Notes under the pieces: generated by a model | What the model saw: the letters and a program-made list of their open reading frames with translations, nothing else | Databases searched by the model: none | Told to the model about the DNA's origin: nothing | Translations under genes and position numbers: made by a program | Source of the DNA: Pseudoduganella violacea | GTDB lineage: Bacteria; Pseudomonadota; Gammaproteobacteria; Burkholderiales; Burkholderiaceae_D | DNA: 64,000 nucleotides | Assembly (NCBI RefSeq): GCF_014191875.1 | Contig: NZ_JACHXD010000024.1 | Span: 1-64,000 of the forward strand | Direction of reading: 5' to 3' | Shown: piece after piece, positions 18,988 to 27,477 of the stretch | How the letters are laid out: each line of letters begins with the position of its first letter | Numbering within the stretch: position 1 is the first letter of the stretch

Positions 18988-19170
18988 AGCGTTAGTAAGT
19001 TCGATCAGGCAATCAATCAATAAATCAATTGAATATTGTTTTGCGATTGAGCGATAATTTTCCACCATATGCACTACCCAACTTTCTCCTCTCGCACTGC
19101 GGAAACGCGCTACACTTTTTGAGCAGATTCGATTTTCTGATGCGCAGACCATCCTTCGCGGAGGTGCCTG

Positions 19171-19206
19171 ATGAGAAAGTGGTGCGTTCATGTCAGCCGT
19201 GCCTGA
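19171..19206 (+). other. Possible 11-codon leader ORF overlapping the start of the GGDEF-EAL-REC gene
   Basis: An ATG with ideal GGAGG spacing opens MRKWCVHVSRA and stops at 19206, past the ATG (19190) of the large gene in another frame. The best ribosome site in this leader serves the short ORF and not the large one. This could mean coupled or attenuated translation, or a chance start. Confidence 0.25.
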
Positions 19207-22200
19207 ATCGGCCCGGCCCCTGGGGAAACTGGACCGGCTTGGCTTACGCCAGCGTCTGAACCTCGCGTTGGCCGCGCTGGCGCTACCGCTGTTAGTGGCC
19301 GCGCTGGCGGCCCTGGGCGCGCATAGCTATGCCATCAGTGCGGAGTCCGCCTATCAAAACGGCGAGCAGGCGGTGTTGCTGCGCAGCCAGCAAGCGCTGC
19401 TTGTGGCGCGCGCCGGCGACATGGATGCCTTGCGCGCCTTGATGCGCGAGGTGGCGCAGCGCAGCAGCTTGTCAGTCCTGCGCGCGCAGGCGCAGGCAGT
19501 TGCGGTGGCGAGCAATGATACGGCGCCGCAGGGCGCCGTGCGCAGCGTGGCCTTACAACCCTTGTTGGAGGAATTGCAGCGCCTCGCCCGCGATGCCGAT
19601 GCCGCCGCGCGCCAGCAGGCCAGCCACGTTGCCACGGTCGCTTTCGTGGTACTGCTGGCGGCGCCGCTGATCGCACTGCTGATTGGCAGCTGGCTGGCAC
19701 ACCGCATCACGGCTGGCGTCGACGTCACGCTGCGCGAATGCATACAGCTGGCCAGCGACATCATCGCCGGCGACTATATCAGCGTGCAAAGGGCACGCGC
19801 CGCGGCTGTGCTGGCAGCCGCCAGCGGACGGAAGAAGGGACGTGGCGCCACGCCGTCCAGCGAAGCCGACGCGACGGGCAAGAATGAATTTACCGTGCTG
19901 GCCAATACGCTGGCCGGCGTGGCGGCGGAAATGGAGGCGGTGGAGCGCCGCCGCGTTGAGGTGGAAGAGAGTAACGCCAGCCTGGAACGCGCGCGCCGCC
20001 TGCTGCAAAGCTGTACCGAGACGCTGGCGCAAGGCGCGGATGAAACCCTGTTGCTGCAAGCTGTCTGCCAGCATCTGGTGGAAGCCGGCTACCGCATTGC
20101 CTGGGCCGGCCTGGCGCGTAGCGACCGTGAGCGCAATGTGGAGCTGGCGGCGCATGCGGGCAGCGACCGCGATTACATCGCCCAGCTTGACCTGGGCTGG
20201 GGCCACGACCGCCAGCGCTGCGTGGGCGCCGGCGCCGCCATCGCGGAACGGCGCACGCTGATGACGTCGAACGTCGGCGCCAGCGGCAGGTTCGCAGCTT
20301 GGCGCACCGGCAGCCTGCCGCGCGGCCTGGGCGCCTGTATTGCCATTCCATTGCAGCACCAGGGCAGCATGATTGGCTGTCTCAGCCTGTATTCCGTGCA
20401 GTTGCAACCATTCAGCGCAGCGGAAATCGCCATGCTGCAGGCCATTGCCGCCGCGCTGAGCGCCGCGCTGCATAGCTTGCGCGCCGCCGCCGAGCGCCAG
20501 CGCATACAGGAGCAACTGAGCCGCCACGTCAATTACGACAGCCTGACCGGGCTGGCCAATCGCTTTACCCTGGAAAGCAGCTTGCAAAAGCTGGCGGCCG
20601 ACAGTAAGGACAGCAGCCGCAAACTGGCCGTCTTCAGCGTCGACCTGGATCGCTTCCGCGATGTCAACGACACGCTCGGCCACGACCACGGTGACCGCAT
20701 GCTGGCCGAAGTGGCGCGCCGTCTTGAGGGCGCGGCAGGAAATAATGGTGTCGCCGCCCGCCTGGGCGCGGACGAATTCGTGGTGGTCTTGTCGCAGCTG
20801 GAGTCGGCCACGGTGGCGGAAAGCGCCGCCGGGGCGCTGCTGGCCGCGCTGTCGCGGCCTTTGCAGAATGGGCCGGACGGCCTGGCGCCATCGGCTTCCA
20901 TCGGCATCAGCTTGTACCCGGACGACAGCGTGGAAGTGGCCGCCGCCCTGCGCCACGCCAATCTCGCCATGCACGACGCCAAGGCGGCGGGTGGCAATAC
21001 CTTCCGCTTCTACGGTCCGGAAATGAATGCGCGCGCCACGGCGCGATTCGCCATGGAAGCCGAGCTGCGCCGCGCGTTGGAGCTCAAGGAACTGATGATG
21101 CATTATCAACCCCAGGTCAGCCTGGTCAACGGCATGATCACCGGGGCCGAAGCGCTGATGCGCTGGTATCACCCCACGCGCGGCATCGTCGGCCCCAAGG
21201 AGTTCATCCGCCTGGCCGAGGAGAGCGGCTTGCTGCTGCCGTTCGGCGTCTGGGCCATCGACAACGTCTGCGCCCAGATCGCCGCCTGGCTACGCGAGGG
21301 CCTGCCCGTGCCGACCATCTCCGTCAATCTTTCGCCCGGCCAGTTCAATCAGCCGGATTTGCTCGATACCGTGCGCCACGCGTTGGAACGCTATCGGCTG
21401 GAGCCACGTCAGCTCGCGCTGGAGATCACGGAAAGCGCCGTCATGCGCGACGCGGAGGCTGCCGGAGAAAGGCTGCGCGAGCTGCATGCGCTGGGTGTGC
21501 GCCTGATCCTCGACCAGTTCGGTACGGGCCAATCCTCGTTCAGCTATCTGAAACGCTTCCCGATCAGCCACCTGAAGATCGACCGCTCCTTCGTGCGCGA
21601 CATCACGACGGTGCCGGACGATGCAGCCATCTGCAACGCGGTGATCGCACTGGCCCATAATCTGCATGCGACGGTGGTGGCGCAGGGCGTGGAGACGGAG
21701 GAGCAGGTGAGCTATCTGCGGCGCCGCAACTGCGATGAGATCCAGGGCCAGTTCTTCAGCCGCGCCTTGCCGCCCCAGGGCTTCGCCCAACTGCTGTCCA
21801 GCAACCGCAAGCTGTCCCTGGGCGAGGTGGACGAAACACCGCACACCATCTTGCTGCTGGATGACGAGGCGAATATCGTGCGCGCCCTGGGCCGTGCCCT
21901 GCGCACCGATGGCTACAAAATCCTGGCCGCAGTCAATGCCGAAGAAGCTTTCCGGCTGTTGGCCGTCAACGAGGTGCAGGTGGTGGTGTCGGACCAGCGC
22001 ATGCCCGAGATGAGCGGCACCGAATTCCTCAGCCGCGTCAAGGATCTGTATCCGGACACGATACGCATCGTCCTTTCTGGCTATGCCGACCTGGAATCGG
22101 TCATCGACGCCGTCAATCGGGGCGCCATCTACCGCTTCTTCACCAAGCCCTGGGACGACGAGCAATTGCGCGCCTGCATCCGCGAAGCCTTCCGCCAGCA

Positions 22201-22225
22201 CCGCATCGGCCTGGCCGTCGCTTGA
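19190..22225 (+). CDS. Membrane GAF-GGDEF-EAL protein with C-terminal response-regulator domain
   Basis: A 1011-residue c-di-GMP signalling protein. Two membrane helices (about 23-50 and 140-162) bracket a small periplasmic sensor. Then come a HAMP-like linker and coiled coil (to about 270), GAF (about 270-430), GGDEF (about 440-605), EAL (about 615-865) and a REC domain (about 885-1000). The GGDEF loop reads GADEF and no RxxD I-site is seen, so cyclase activity is doubtful. In EAL, EAL itself and TESAV are kept, but the metal motif DDFGTG reads DQFGTG, so phosphodiesterase activity may be weak. The REC domain keeps the phospho-acceptor Asp in VVSDQRMPEMSG and the Lys in FTKPWDD, and resembles RpfG-type receivers. 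No cognate kinase is adjacent. Confidence 0.85.
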   Translation: MSAVPESARPLGKLDRLGLRQRLNLALAALALPLLVAALAALGAHSYAISAESAYQNGEQAVLLRSQQALLVARAGDMDALRALMREVAQRSSLSVLRAQAQAVAVASNDTAPQGAVRSVALQPLLEELQRLARDADAAARQQASHVATVAFVVLLAAPLIALLIGSWLAHRITAGVDVTLRECIQLASDIIAGDYISVQRARAAAVLAAASGRKKGRGATPSSEADATGKNEFTVLANTLAGVAAEMEAVERRRVEVEESNASLERARRLLQSCTETLAQGADETLLLQAVCQHLVEAGYRIAWAGLARSDRERNVELAAHAGSDRDYIAQLDLGWGHDRQRCVGAGAAIAERRTLMTSNVGASGRFAAWRTGSLPRGLGACIAIPLQHQGSMIGCLSLYSVQLQPFSAAEIAMLQAIAAALSAALHSLRAAAERQRIQEQLSRHVNYDSLTGLANRFTLESSLQKLAADSKDSSRKLAVFSVDLDRFRDVNDTLGHDHGDRMLAEVARRLEGAAGNNGVAARLGADEFVVVLSQLESATVAESAAGALLAALSRPLQNGPDGLAPSASIGISLYPDDSVEVAAALRHANLAMHDAKAAGGNTFRFYGPEMNARATARFAMEAELRRALELKELMMHYQPQVSLVNGMITGAEALMRWYHPTRGIVGPKEFIRLAEESGLLLPFGVWAIDNVCAQIAAWLREGLPVPTISVNLSPGQFNQPDLLDTVRHALERYRLEPRQLALEITESAVMRDAEAAGERLRELHALGVRLILDQFGTGQSSFSYLKRFPISHLKIDRSFVRDITTVPDDAAICNAVIALAHNLHATVVAQGVETEEQVSYLRRRNCDEIQGQFFSRALPPQGFAQLLSSNRKLSLGEVDETPHTILLLDDEANIVRALGRALRTDGYKILAAVNAEEAFRLLAVNEVQVVVSDQRMPEMSGTEFLSRVKDLYPDTIRIVLSGYADLESVIDAVNRGAIYRFFTKPWDDEQLRACIREAFRQHRIGLAVA

Positions 22226-22228
22226 ATA

Positions 22229-22253
22229 GAAAAAAGCCGCCCCGAAGGGCGGC
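22229..22253 (-). terminator. Rho-independent terminator of the MFS gene
   Basis: Read on the minus strand: GCCGCCC, loop TTCG, GGGCGGC, then a run of seven T. It lies between the convergent GGDEF-EAL-REC and MFS genes and would also stop plus-strand transcription as a hairpin. Confidence 0.8.
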
Positions 22254-22291
22254 TGCAAGAACGACAGGCGGTCATGCCGCCCACCGGGACC

Positions 22292-23995
22292 TTAGTCTGC
22301 CGCGTAGATATTGTTGTCCTTGGTTTCGCGGATGAAGAGGGCGCCGATCACTACCGTTGCGAGCGCGATCACGATCGGATACCACAGGCCGTAGTAGATG
22401 TCGCCCTTGAAGGCCACCAGGGCGAAGGCGGTGGTCGGCAGCAGGCCGCCGAACCAGCCATTGCCGATGTGGTAAGGCAGGGACATGGAGGTGTAGCGGA
22501 TGCGGGTCGGGAACATCTCCACCAGCATGGCGGCGATCGGGCCGTAGACCATGGTCACGTACAGCACCAGCACGAACAGCAGCAGCACCATCATCGGCTT
22601 GTTGATCTGCTCGGGATCGGCCTTGGCGGGATAGCCGGCGGCCTTGATGGCATCGCCCATCGATTTCTTTAGATCGGCTTCCTTCTTCTTGCTATCGGCG
22701 TCGAAGTTGTGGCCATCGGCCGTCATCACGGCATTGAAGGATTGGATTTCCTTGTCGCCGACTTTCACCACCGCCACCGCACCGGCCGGCGCGTCCTGGC
22801 GGGTGTAGGCCACCGAGGAGCGCGACAGCATGGCGGTTGCGATATCGCAGGAGGACGGGAATTTCTTCTCGCCCGTGGCGTTGAACTGGAAGTGGCAGGA
22901 TGCCGGATCGGCCACCACCACCACCGGCGAGTTCTTCAGCGCCGCTTCCAGCTGCGGATTGCCGTAGTGGGTCAGGCCGTTAAACAGCGGGAAGTACGTG
23001 GCGGCGGCGATGATGCAGCCACCCAGGATGATCCATTTGCGGCCGATCCTGTCCGACAGGCTGCCGAAGAAGATGAAGAATGGCGTCGCCAGCAGCAGGG
23101 CGATGGCGATCAGGATATTCGCGGTGGCGATATCGATCTTCAGCGTCTGCAGCATGAAGAACAGGGCGTAGAACTGGCCGGTGTACCACACCACGGCCTG
23201 GCCCATGGTCAGGCCGATCAGGGCGAACACCACGATTTTCAGGTTTTTCCACTGGCCGAAAGCTTCCGACAGCGGCGCCTTGGAAGTTTTGCCTTCCGCC
23301 TTCATTTTGGCGAAAGCCGGCGATTCATTCATCGACAGGCGAATCCACACCGAGATGCCCAGCAGGACCACGGACACCAGGAAGGGAATGCGCCAGCCCC
23401 AGGCGGCAAAGCCTTCTTCGCCGATGGCCAGGCGGGTCGCCAGGATCACCAGCAGGGAGAGGAAGAAGCCCAAGGTTGCCGTGGTCTGGATCCAGGCGGT
23501 GAACAGGCCGCGCTTGCCGTGCGGCGCGTGCTCGGCCACATAGGTGGCCGCGCCGCCGTATTCGCCGCCCAGCGCCAGGCCTTGCAGCAGGCGCAGGCCG
23601 ACCAGGATGATCGGGGCCGCGATGCCGATGGTGGCGTGGCCCGGCAGCAGGCCGACGATGAAGGTCGACAAGCCCATGATCAGGATCGTCACCAGGAAGG
23701 TGTATTTGCGGCCGATCATATCGCCCAAGCGGCCAAAGACCAGGGCGCCGAATGGACGTACGATAAAGCCTGCGGCGAAGGCCAGCAGGGCGAAGATGAA
23801 GGTGGTGGTCGGATCGCCGATGAAGAACTGCTTGGCGATGATCGAGGCCAGCGAACCGTAGAGGTAGAAGTCGTACCACTCGAACACGGTGCCGAGGGAA
23901 GAAGCGAAAATCACCTTCTTCTCTTCGGCGGTCATCGGGGCGTCCTTGCCCCCGCCCGCTTTGCGCATGTCGGCGGTACCTGAGGTAATTGCCAT
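22292..23995 (-). CDS. MFS transporter, metabolite:H+ symporter (MHS) family
   Basis: An inner-membrane proton symporter of the ProP/KgtP/ShiA type, 567 residues. TM1 carries GTVFEWYDFYLYG, and the cytoplasmic loop 2-3 carries FGRLGDMIGRKYTF, both MHS signatures; FGSLSDRIGRKW repeats in the second half. Unlike typical 430-residue members, about 120 extra residues are inserted between helices 8 and 9 (roughly 330-450). This insert is hydrophilic, contains two Cys and should lie in the periplasm. The start is ATG at 23995, with GGAG upstream; a TTG at 24010 is less likely. It is divergent from the thiolase operon, which suggests uptake of an organic acid used there, but this is inference. Confidence 0.85.
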   Translation of the reverse strand: MAITSGTADMRKAGGGKDAPMTAEEKKVIFASSLGTVFEWYDFYLYGSLASIIAKQFFIGDPTTTFIFALLAFAAGFIVRPFGALVFGRLGDMIGRKYTFLVTILIMGLSTFIVGLLPGHATIGIAAPIILVGLRLLQGLALGGEYGGAATYVAEHAPHGKRGLFTAWIQTTATLGFFLSLLVILATRLAIGEEGFAAWGWRIPFLVSVVLLGISVWIRLSMNESPAFAKMKAEGKTSKAPLSEAFGQWKNLKIVVFALIGLTMGQAVVWYTGQFYALFFMLQTLKIDIATANILIAIALLLATPFFIFFGSLSDRIGRKWIILGGCIIAAATYFPLFNGLTHYGNPQLEAALKNSPVVVVADPASCHFQFNATGEKKFPSSCDIATAMLSRSSVAYTRQDAPAGAVAVVKVGDKEIQSFNAVMTADGHNFDADSKKKEADLKKSMGDAIKAAGYPAKADPEQINKPMMVLLLFVLVLYVTMVYGPIAAMLVEMFPTRIRYTSMSLPYHIGNGWFGGLLPTTAFALVAFKGDIYYGLWYPIVIALATVVIGALFIRETKDNNIYAAD

Positions 23996-24025
23996 GGTTT
24001 GTGTCTCCAAATAATAATAACTTAT

Positions 24026-24046
24026 ATGCTGTTACTACTTCAGCAT
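24026..24046. promoter_or_regulatory. Inverted repeat upstream of the MFS gene
   Basis: ATGCTG and CAGCAT flank nine bases, 30 bases upstream of the MFS start, overlapping a TATAAG-like -10 on the minus strand. Possible operator. Confidence 0.25.
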
Positions 24047-24067
24047 CATGGAGTGTGTGCGCTGAAC

Positions 24068-24103
24068 CTTACGTCATGCTTGCTTGAAACTTACGCCAAG
24101 CTT
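24068..24103. promoter_or_regulatory. Tandem direct repeats in the MFS/thiolase divergent region
   Basis: CTTACGTCATGCTT (24068) and CTTACGCCAAGCTT (24090) match in 12 of 14 positions and start 22 bases apart, about two helical turns. This fits a dimeric activator site serving one or both divergent genes. The regulator is unknown. Confidence 0.4.
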
Positions 24104-24202
24104 ACAAAATGACCATCTCTCCATCCTGCGAACGACCGTACTAATCTATGCTATTCTCGTTCGCTGCCACCTGACACCCACAAATCCATCGAGGAGACTT
24201 TC

Positions 24203-25381
24203 ATGACTGACGCCGTCATCGTATCGACCGCCCGCACCGGGCTGGCCAAATCCTGGAAAGGCGCGTTCAATATGACGCACGGCGCCACTCTGGGTGCCCA
24301 TGTACTGCAAGCGGCGGTGGCCCGCGCCGGGATCGAGGGCGGGGAAGTCGAGGATGTGCTGGTGGGCTGCGCCAATCCGGAAGGCGCGACCGGCGGCAAT
24401 ATCGCGCGCCAGGTCGTGATCCGCGCCGGCCTGCCGGTGTCGACGGCGGGCATGACCATCAACCGTTTCTGCTCCTCCGGCTTGCAGACCATCGCCACCG
24501 CGGCCCAGCGCATCATCGCCGGCGAAGGCGATATCTACGCGGCGGGCGGCGTGGAGTCGATCTCCTGCGTGCAGCAGGAGATGAATATGCACATGTATGC
24601 GGAAGTCTGGCTCAAACAGAACAAGCCGGAAATCTACCTGCCCATGCTGCAGACGGCGGAAATCGTCGCCAAGCGCTACGGCATCGCCAAGGAGCGCCAG
24701 GACGAATACGGCGTGCAAAGCCAGCAGCGCGCCGCCGCAGCCCAGGCGGCGGGCCTGTTCAACGCCGAAATCGTACCCATGACCACGGTGATGGGCGTGG
24801 CCGACAAGGCCAGCGGCATGCTGGCCTCGCGCGAAGTGACCATCTCCGCCGATGAAGGCATCCGCGCCGATACGACGCTGGAAGGCGTCGCCAAGATCCG
24901 CACCGCGCTGCCGGGCGGCGTGATCAGCGCGGGCAACGCCAGCCAATTCTCGGACGGCGCTTCGATGGCGATTGTGATGAATGCCAAAACGGCGGAGCAG
25001 AAAGGCCTGCAGCCGCTGGGGATCTTCCGCGGCTTCGCGGTGGCGGGTTGCGAACCGGATGAAATGGGCATCGGCCCGGTCTATGCGATTCCCAAGCTGC
25101 TGAAAAAAGCCGGCCTGAAGGTCGAGGACATCGGCCTGTGGGAGCTGAACGAAGCTTTCGCCGTGCAGGTGCTGTACTGCGCCGACAAGCTGGGCATCCC
25201 GATGGCGCGCCTGAACGTGAACGGCGGCGCGATCGCGGTAGGCCATCCCTACGGCGTATCGGGCGCGCGCCTGACGGGTCATGCCCTGATCGAAGGCAAG
25301 CGCCGTGGCGTCAAATACGTGGTCGTCACCATGTGCATTGGCGGCGGCCAGGGCGCTGCCGGCTTGTTCGAGGTGGTTTAA
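24203..25381 (+). CDS. Acetyl-CoA C-acyltransferase (thiolase)
   Basis: A 392-residue thiolase of the degradative FadA/AtoB group, which cleaves 3-ketoacyl-CoA or condenses acetyl-CoA. The nucleophile Cys is in RFCSSGLQT (near residue 91), the catalytic His in GGAIAVGHPYGVSG, and the second Cys in MCIGGGQG. The ATG at 24203 follows GAGGAG. It is the first gene of a six-gene run with two SDRs, a medium-chain reductase, a Dabb protein and a GNAT. The usual multifunctional FadB partner is absent, so the pathway is not standard fatty-acid oxidation by context alone. Confidence 0.9.
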   Translation: MTDAVIVSTARTGLAKSWKGAFNMTHGATLGAHVLQAAVARAGIEGGEVEDVLVGCANPEGATGGNIARQVVIRAGLPVSTAGMTINRFCSSGLQTIATAAQRIIAGEGDIYAAGGVESISCVQQEMNMHMYAEVWLKQNKPEIYLPMLQTAEIVAKRYGIAKERQDEYGVQSQQRAAAAQAAGLFNAEIVPMTTVMGVADKASGMLASREVTISADEGIRADTTLEGVAKIRTALPGGVISAGNASQFSDGASMAIVMNAKTAEQKGLQPLGIFRGFAVAGCEPDEMGIGPVYAIPKLLKKAGLKVEDIGLWELNEAFAVQVLYCADKLGIPMARLNVNGGAIAVGHPYGVSGARLTGHALIEGKRRGVKYVVVTMCIGGGQGAAGLFEVV

Positions 25382-25382
25382 G

Positions 25383-25685
25383 ATGATCAAGCATATCGTG
25401 ATGTGGAAGCTGAAAGACCATGCCGAAGGCGCCGACCGTGCCGCCAACGCGCGCAAGATGAAGGAAATGCTGGACGCCTGCGCCAATCTGGTGCCCGGCA
25501 TTCTGGCTTTTGAAGTCGCCATCGCCCAGCCTGACCTGGAAGCGACCTACGACGTGGTGCTGTATTCCGCCTTCGCCAGCAAGGAAGCGCTGGACGCCTA
25601 CCAATCCCACCCTGAACACCAGGCCTTGAAACCCTTCTTCGGCGCGGTGCGCGATGCGCGCCAGTGCATGGATTACGCCCTATGA
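25383..25685 (+). CDS. Dabb-family (stress-responsive alpha/beta barrel) protein
   Basis: A 100-residue protein beginning MIKHIVMWKLKD, the Dabb signature, with the later YQSHPEHQAL segment that is typical of the family. Members form dimeric ferredoxin-like barrels; some are stress-induced and some catalyse small steps in aromatic or polyketide pathways. The ATG starts two bases after the thiolase stop, and the stop overlaps the next start (ATGA). No catalytic role can be assigned. Confidence 0.8.
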   Translation: MIKHIVMWKLKDHAEGADRAANARKMKEMLDACANLVPGILAFEVAIAQPDLEATYDVVLYSAFASKEALDAYQSHPEHQALKPFFGAVRDARQCMDYAL

Positions 25686-26464
25686 GCACTACCCAGGAAT
25701 TATTCAGCCTGAAAGGCAAGACAGCCCTCGTCACCGGCGGTTCGCGTGGATTGGGTTTGCAAATGGCGCTGGCGCTCGGCGAGCAGGGGGCATCGGTCGT
25801 GGTTTCGGCGCGCAAGCAGGGCGAACTCGATGAAGCCGTGGCCTTTCTCGCCAGCCAGGGCGTGACCGCTTATGCCGTCGCTGCCGATCTGTCGCGGGAA
25901 GACGCGGTGAATCCGCTGGTCGATGCGACCTTGGGCCATCTGGGCCATATCGATATCCTGGTGAACAACGCCGGGGCCACCTGGGGCGCGCCGGCCGAGG
26001 ACTATCCGCTGGAAGCGTGGGACAAGGTGATGAACCTGAACGTGCGCAGCATCTTCCTGCTGTCGCAAGCGGTGGCCAAGCGCTCAATGATTCCGCGCCA
26101 AGCGGGCCGCATCATCAATATCGCATCGATTGCCGGACTGGCGGGCAATCCGCCGGGGACCATGAAAACCATCGCCTACAACACCTCGAAAGCGGCGGTG
26201 GTCAACTTCACGCGCACGCTGGCGGGCGAGTGGGGCGCTTACGGAATTAATGTGAACGCTATCGCTCCCGGCTTTTTCCCCTCTAAAATGACGGCCGGCG
26301 TGCTGCAGGCGATCGGCGAAGAAAAGCTGGCGATGGGTGCGCCGCTGGGCCGCCTGGGCGGCGATGAGGATCTAAAAGGCGCCGTGGTGCTGTTCGCATC
26401 GGCGGCAGGGCGCCATATCACCGGACAAACGCTGGCCATCGATGGAGGCGTGTCCGCAGTCTAA
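25682..26464 (+). CDS. SDR-family oxidoreductase
   Basis: A 260-residue classical short-chain dehydrogenase. The cofactor site is TGGSRGLG near residue 20, NNAG is present, and the catalytic set has Ser in NIASIAG and YNTSK. SARK after the second strand suggests a preference for NADP. The C-terminus has the HITGQTLAIDGG motif common to FabG-like and gluconate-5-dehydrogenase-like enzymes. ATG at 25682 overlaps the Dabb stop. In context it probably acts on a 3-hydroxy- or 3-ketoacyl intermediate. Confidence 0.85.
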   Translation: MSTTQELFSLKGKTALVTGGSRGLGLQMALALGEQGASVVVSARKQGELDEAVAFLASQGVTAYAVAADLSREDAVNPLVDATLGHLGHIDILVNNAGATWGAPAEDYPLEAWDKVMNLNVRSIFLLSQAVAKRSMIPRQAGRIINIASIAGLAGNPPGTMKTIAYNTSKAAVVNFTRTLAGEWGAYGINVNAIAPGFFPSKMTAGVLQAIGEEKLAMGAPLGRLGGDEDLKGAVVLFASAAGRHITGQTLAIDGGVSAV

Positions 26465-26479
26465 TAAGTAGGAGTTTGA

Positions 26480-27475
26480 ATGGCAACATACCAACGCATC
26501 GTTCTGGCATCCCGTCCCCGTGGTGAAATCAAGCCGGAGAACTTCCGGCTGGAGAGCCTGCCCTTGCCGCAGCTGGCCGAGGGGGAGCTGATGGTGCGCG
26601 TGCATTACCTGTCGCTGGACCCATATATGCGCGGCCGCATGAGCGAGGCGAAAAGCTACGCCGCGCCGCAGCCGCTGGACGCCACCATGATCGGCGGCAC
26701 GGTGGGCGAAGTGATCGAATCGCGCAACACGCAGTTCTCCGTGGGCGAGTTCGTGGCTGGCATGTTCGGCTGGTCGGAAATCGGCGTGTCGGACGGCAGC
26801 CTGCTGCGCAAGCTCGATGTATCAAGCGTGCCGCTTTCGGCCTATCTGGGGGCGGTCGGCATGCCCGGCATGACCGCCTGGTACGGCATGAACCAGATCA
26901 TGCAGCCCAAAGCCGGCGAAACGGTAGTCGTATCGGCGGCCAGCGGCGCGGTGGGCAGCGCGGTAGGCCAGCTGGCCAAGCTGCGCGGCTGCCGCGCGGT
27001 CGGCATCGCGGGTGGCAAGGAAAAATGCGACTATGTGGTGAATGAGCTGGGCTTCGATGCTTGCGTCGATTACAAGGCGGGCAATCTGAAAGCTGATCTG
27101 AAAGCGGCCGCGCCGGACGGCATCGACGCTATTTTCGAGAACGTGGGTGGTGAGGTGTTCGATACAGCCCTGGGCCTGACCAATGCCTTCGCACGCGTGG
27201 CCTTGTGTGGCATGATCGCTGGCTACAACGGCGAGGATGTGCCGATCCGCAATTCGCGCGCCTTGCTGAAAAACCGTGTCAACCTGCGCGGCTTCATCGT
27301 CACCGAGCATCCGGAGCTGTGGCCGCAAGGCCTGGCTGATATGGGCGCTCTCGTTGCGCAGGGTAAGTTAAAGTATCGTGAGTCGGTGGCGCAAGGCCTC
27401 GCGGCCGCGCCAGAAGCGTTGATTGGACTGCTCAAGGGCAGAAACTTCGGCAAACAACTGGTGAAACTCATCTGA
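26480..27475 (+). CDS. NADP-dependent medium-chain reductase (zinc-free, CurA/PTGR-like)
   Basis: A 331-residue reductase of the leukotriene B4 dehydrogenase/curcumin reductase group, which reduces alpha,beta-unsaturated carbonyls. Markers are SLDPYMRGRM near residue 47, MPGMTAWYG and the Rossmann loop AASGAVGSAVGQLAK, followed by GGKEKC. It lacks the zinc-ligand Cys/His set of alcohol dehydrogenases. It lies 15 bases after the SDR stop, with AGGAG before ATG 26480. Confidence 0.85.
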   Translation: MATYQRIVLASRPRGEIKPENFRLESLPLPQLAEGELMVRVHYLSLDPYMRGRMSEAKSYAAPQPLDATMIGGTVGEVIESRNTQFSVGEFVAGMFGWSEIGVSDGSLLRKLDVSSVPLSAYLGAVGMPGMTAWYGMNQIMQPKAGETVVVSAASGAVGSAVGQLAKLRGCRAVGIAGGKEKCDYVVNELGFDACVDYKAGNLKADLKAAAPDGIDAIFENVGGEVFDTALGLTNAFARVALCGMIAGYNGEDVPIRNSRALLKNRVNLRGFIVTEHPELWPQGLADMGALVAQGKLKYRESVAQGLAAAPEALIGLLKGRNFGKQLVKLI

Positions 27476-27477
27476 TA

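Noticed and set aside
18988..19170. A/T-rich stretch with repeated AATCAAT-like words
   Set aside because: The repeats are short and imperfect with no clear symmetry or flanking duplication; treated as ordinary intergenic DNA with an upstream promoter region.
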